Source: Ziziphus jujuba
Lineage: Eukaryota; Streptophyta; Magnoliopsida; Rosales; Rhamnaceae
Assembly (NCBI RefSeq): GCF_031755915.1
Contig: NC_083387.1
Location: forward strand, 26,787,001 to 26,851,000
DNA length: 64,000 bases
Direction: 5' to 3'
Shown: positions 60,263 to 64,000 of the stretch, in pieces
How positions within the stretch are numbered: the first letter of the stretch is position 1
Layout: each line of letters begins with the position of its first letter
Translations under genes and position numbers: made by a program
Notes under the pieces: model-generated
Databases searched by the model: none
What the model was told of the DNA's origin: nothing
Seen by the model: only the letters and a program-made list of their open reading frames with translations

Positions 60263-61359
60263 TAGGGGTGGGCAAAATCCAATGCAACCCGTTCAACTAG
60301 CCCAATCCAATTCATTTTTAACGGTTTAGATTGGATTTTTACATCAATTGGATTGGATTGTGTTCAAAATATTATAAATTGTATGGATTGGATTGGTTAT
60401 GGGTTGGAAATATAAATCCAATCCAATCCAAATAATATATTATATAACTAAAAAATTATATATTTTTCATTTTTTTCATTTTTATTTATTAATTTTTAAT
60501 TTTTTTTTCATTTTTATATATTGATTTTTAATATATATATATATATATAAATATATATATATTTTTTCCCTTTTACATTTCCATATCCCAAATTCCAAAT
60601 CAAATTGTAAATTATAATCCTAAACTAAACATTTACCTTTGTTACTGCCTGCCACCAGTTCATCACTATCACCATAATATATATATATATTTTTACATTC
60701 CCATCATATATATATATATATTTATATATATTGTATCCAATTGTTACTTATATATATATATATATATAAATGTTTAAATATAATTTATTGCTAATTTTAT
60801 TGTTTTGATCTTTGTAAAACTTACAGAATCAACTAAAATTAGTGAATCTGTCAACGTTGATTGACTTATGATTTACCAAAATTTTAAGGTTAAAAAAAAA
60901 AGAATTATGCATTGATTCTTGAGTGAATGAATTTTGACAAATGTATTATTTTACATTATTTGTTCTAACAATTTTAATTTGATTTTATAGGAGTGAGATG
61001 ATGACATTAACGTTTGTTATTTAAAAAGTGCATGATGTGTATCATTTGCTACTTTTTCTTCTTTATTTTCCATTGTAGACTATGTTGTATTATTCTAATT
61101 GTATTTTATGTTTGGATAATTATAATTTATTATTTATATTTTAAATTTGAAAATTTTTTTATTTGTATTATATATTTATAAATTAGTAAGTTTTAAACCG
61201 ATCAACCAATCTAAACCAAACCGATCATAAATTGTTTGGTTTGGTTTGGATTTAATGCTTTAATGATTTAGTTTGGATTGTAAATTAAAAAAACCGATAT
61301 GTATGGATTGAATTGTATTTCGGTCCAAAACCGAACCAACCCAATCCTTGCCAACCCTA
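60263..61359. mobile_element. Non-autonomous hAT-type element (1097 bp) with perfect 8-bp target duplication
   Basis: The left end TAGGGGTGGGCAA and the reversed right end TAGGGTTGGCAA form short imperfect terminal inverted repeats. The flanking direct repeat GTTAGCTA is perfect (60255-60262 and 61360-61367). The subterminal zones carry many CCAATCCAA/TTGGATTGG units on both sides. The interior is AT-rich with several (AT)n runs and no transposase coding. This is a different family from the 666-bp element at 2177. Confidence 0.9.
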
Positions 61360-61367
61360 GTTAGCTA

Positions 61368-63930
61368 CTTCATATATATATATATATATATATATAGGAA
61401 TTTACATACTTTATTAATATATGTACTGTTAAGATTAATTATAATGTTAAAGAAAATGAATGCAAACGCCAAGTCAGAATCCATTTTTGGGTGCGGGGTC
61501 CATGATAGTAAGCTATATAATTATTTGAATTAGGGATGCACACCTTATCCAATATTATTCAAATTAAATTAATTAACTAATTTACTTTTACTAATTAATT
61601 TTCTGAGTTAGTTAAAAAGTCTTAATTCCTAAAGCTGTGTTCCTATATGTAATCTTTGAGGCAAATTAGGCCCACCTCTGCTTCTTGTGCAAATATTATA
61701 GGACACCGACATCCCTATGTAACTAACCATATATCTATTACAAACTTCCAACCTAGCTATAGTTCTCATTTAGGCATATATGCATACGTACAATTATTAA
61801 TATCTATAATATATGTTTGACTCTATGACCATTTCAAGTACTTGTAAATTAATATAGAGGTCCTTGCCAATATGAAATTTAACATCTGCAACTAACTCAA
61901 TTTTTCATTGAAACTAAACTTATTCATTAGATTCGATTTAAAGATTAATCAATCTTAATATTAAAAGTTCCAATAAGGTCTATGTGTAAGGTATGCATCC
62001 CATCGTTGCTTATATATGTACTTTTAATGGACTTTGATATATAAATTAATGAAAATAATCAATGAAAATATTGGTCATTCTTAAAGTAATTAAAGTGTGT
62101 CTGTGGGGGGGGGGGGGGGGGGGTGTGGGGTGGGGGTGGTGTGTGTGTGTGTGTGTTTATTTATTTATTTATTTTGGGTATATACAAGATTTAGAATAAA
62201 ATGTACAACTAATTAAGGAGGCCTTTCTCTGTATTATTCACCTTACTCAATTGCTTTCTAGAGCATGGTCCAAAAGCATGTTATAGGCAAATTATAGCTA
62301 ATCTACAAAATTATAAATAGCTAGGCTCCTCAGTAGCACAAATAGCTAGTTAAAAAAGAGAGCAGCCAGTGGTACATATGCTGCATGCAACTAGGCAAAC
62401 CTCCTCAAGATGTGGTTGGAAAGGTATAATAACATCAAAATAAGGAAAGAGTAACTGTACACTCAAATTACTTGGTTTTTAAAAGTTGGCAAAAGTTGTC
62501 ACTTCAATTAATGCCACTTGATTGTGGTCCTAAATTTGGAAACCATGCTTTGTAATGAAGTAAATTGTTTTAATTTAGACTGCTTTAACCAACATTAAAG
62601 CTCTTATCAAGATAGATTTGATAGATTAAATTTTAAGTAATAAATAAATATCTCCTTTATAAATATCTCCTTTAAATTTTTTTAGCAAAGCCCTTCGTCT
62701 TCCTCAGAACCTTTGAGCTTCCTTCCAATGCAACCCTTTTCCTTCTCTACAACTCCCTTCTCCAACTTCATTGTGAACAAGAGTTAGAAAGACTTTTTCT
62801 TTTTTTTTTTAAATAATAATAATAATAATAATAATTGAAACATAAATATAAAACCATCATCTATCAAAAACTGTCAAGTCCTCTCCCAATATTTATTTTA
62901 GAAGCACTAGAGAGAAAGTGAACTACCATAAAAATTTCATATTCAATATAAACGGCCATGAAAGGTTGCAGATCGAGAGCTATTATGGTAGTAAATTCAC
63001 ATATGCGCAAGAACTCTAAAGGCCTCATATGCATTGTCTATGTATCTAACCTAAACCCGTAATGGGAATGATTCAAAATTGAAGGTCTGTTTCAAAATTT
63101 TAAAACTTTGAAGATCTGAGAACAAGAAAGGGTCTAAAATTTTATTTTTTTATTTTTAAAAAAACAGTTGAGATATGAATTGGGACATGACGTGATAAGT
63201 TTTTTATAAAGAGCAAGAAAATCATTTGAAGTGGTAGCAGGTCAGCTGGTACATATTTCTTCCTAACGAAAGACTAACTATTTATTTAAGTGTCATAGAA
63301 AATGGTAACCAACTGACCAATTCCTGAATCCTACCAGAAGAAATCGATGGATGTTTTGCTTTCATAGAGGTAATGCACAATGGATACAGAGCCAAAAATC
63401 TAGAGAGAATGGCATACAGAAATAAAGATAAGCATTAAACCAACATAATTTGCTTATATATAACATTACATATTGTATGTATAAGATAATTACATAATTA
63501 AACACGCACCAAATTTCAATTTTTACTAGACACATTTTGTTTTCTAGATACACTTGAATTATTAAATATTTTTAATTATTGCATATATTTCTATTCATTT
63601 GCAATATATTTAATATATATTTTTTTTGCACCATATATTCTTATAGTAGGAATATTTTTTAAATTATTTAAGAAAAAAGAATATTAACCTCAACAAATAC
63701 TTTTTTCCCAGCGCCGCCACACCATCATATACTATTTGGCTATCACCATCAATGATTAGCTAGCCATTTCCTGGGCCCCACAATTCGGTCACTAAACCAA
63801 CAACAGAAAATAAAATAATAATAAATTATTGATTTTTGATTAATTGTCAAGTTAAAGTAATTAATTTAAGGACAGCAAAATAATATTCTAAGCTTATAAA
63901 ACAACAAATTAATTAAGCCAAAATCAAACG
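61368..63930. other. Intergenic DNA at the right end of the window
   Basis: No supported coding region. Contains a G/T-rich run (62105-62156), an (AAT)n run near 62811-62833, and a segment at 61600-61680 resembling 52105-52200 (GAGTTRGTTAAARAGTCT.., GGCAAAATAGGCCCACC-like). Confidence 0.65.
62105..62156. repeat. G-run passing into (GT)n
   Basis: Nineteen G, then G-runs broken by single T, then a (GT)n repeat, followed by TTTATTTATTTATT. Confidence 0.9.
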
Positions 63931-64000
63931 GGTCCCACAAACAATCCAAGTGGGTAATGGAACCATGTGCTCACATATGGTGGTTGGCTTTTTGTAAGCC
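63931..64000 (+). promoter_or_regulatory. Second copy of the IBH1-like promoter block, cut by the window end
   Basis: GGTCCCACAA, AATCCAAGTGGG, CCATGTG and CATATGGTGGTTGG occur in the same order and spacing as at 55558-55626. By analogy a coding start could lie about 640 bp further on, outside the window. Confidence 0.6.

Overview
The window is nuclear DNA of a flowering plant, most likely a eudicot. The evidence is intron-rich genes with GT..AG boundaries, very AT-rich intergenic DNA full of (AT)n runs, plant-specific protein families (TIFY-CCT-GATA factors, fimbrin with a plant-type tail, an IBH1-like atypical bHLH, a chloroplast-targeted protein) and plant transposon families. I cannot name the species; a Rosales-type woody plant would fit but this is only an impression. 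All ten gene models lie on the + strand. Exon boundaries were read by hand from splice signals, reading-frame continuity and family homology.

Layout. (1) 1-2110: GC-rich end of an LTR retrotransposon lying on the minus strand, ending in ..TGTTACA. (2) 2111-16684: a tandem array of five short secreted proline-rich (PELPK1-like) genes in alternating order A-B-A-B-A, built from two full copies of a roughly 6.3-7.5 kb unit and a truncated third. All five carry the promoter 13-mer ATAACCAAACACC. The first gene has lost its distal promoter to the LTR element and carries a 666-bp hAT MITE in its proximal promoter. (3) 16685-19869: gene-poor, with a partly duplicated block upstream of the next gene. 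(4) 19870-31998: two tandem ZIM-LIKE (TIFY + CCT + GATA zinc finger) genes with the same intron phases over the domain core. The second has a string of small in-frame exons coding a repetitive acidic tail. (5) 35407-39197: a nine-exon gene for a chloroplast protein, probably PRDA1. (6) 44606-50949: a fourteen-exon fimbrin gene with four calponin-homology domains. (7) 56196-56693: an intronless IBH1-like atypical bHLH gene. (8) 56694-64000: no gene seen, but it holds a second, 1.1-kb hAT-type element with a perfect 8-bp target duplication, a small fold-back element, and at the very end a copy of the promoter block found upstream of the IBH1-like gene, which suggests a paralogue just outside the window.

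The genes do not form a pathway. What links them is duplication: tandem gene arrays, duplicated promoter blocks, duplicated exons, and a duplicated splice donor in fimbrin. I saw no CRISPR array, rRNA or tRNA gene, or bacterial-type feature. No wholly new system is evident. The most unusual items are the doubly transposon-hit promoter of the first proline-rich gene, the in-frame duplicated donor in fimbrin, the modular tail exons of the second ZML gene, and overlapping upstream ATGs in both ZML genes.
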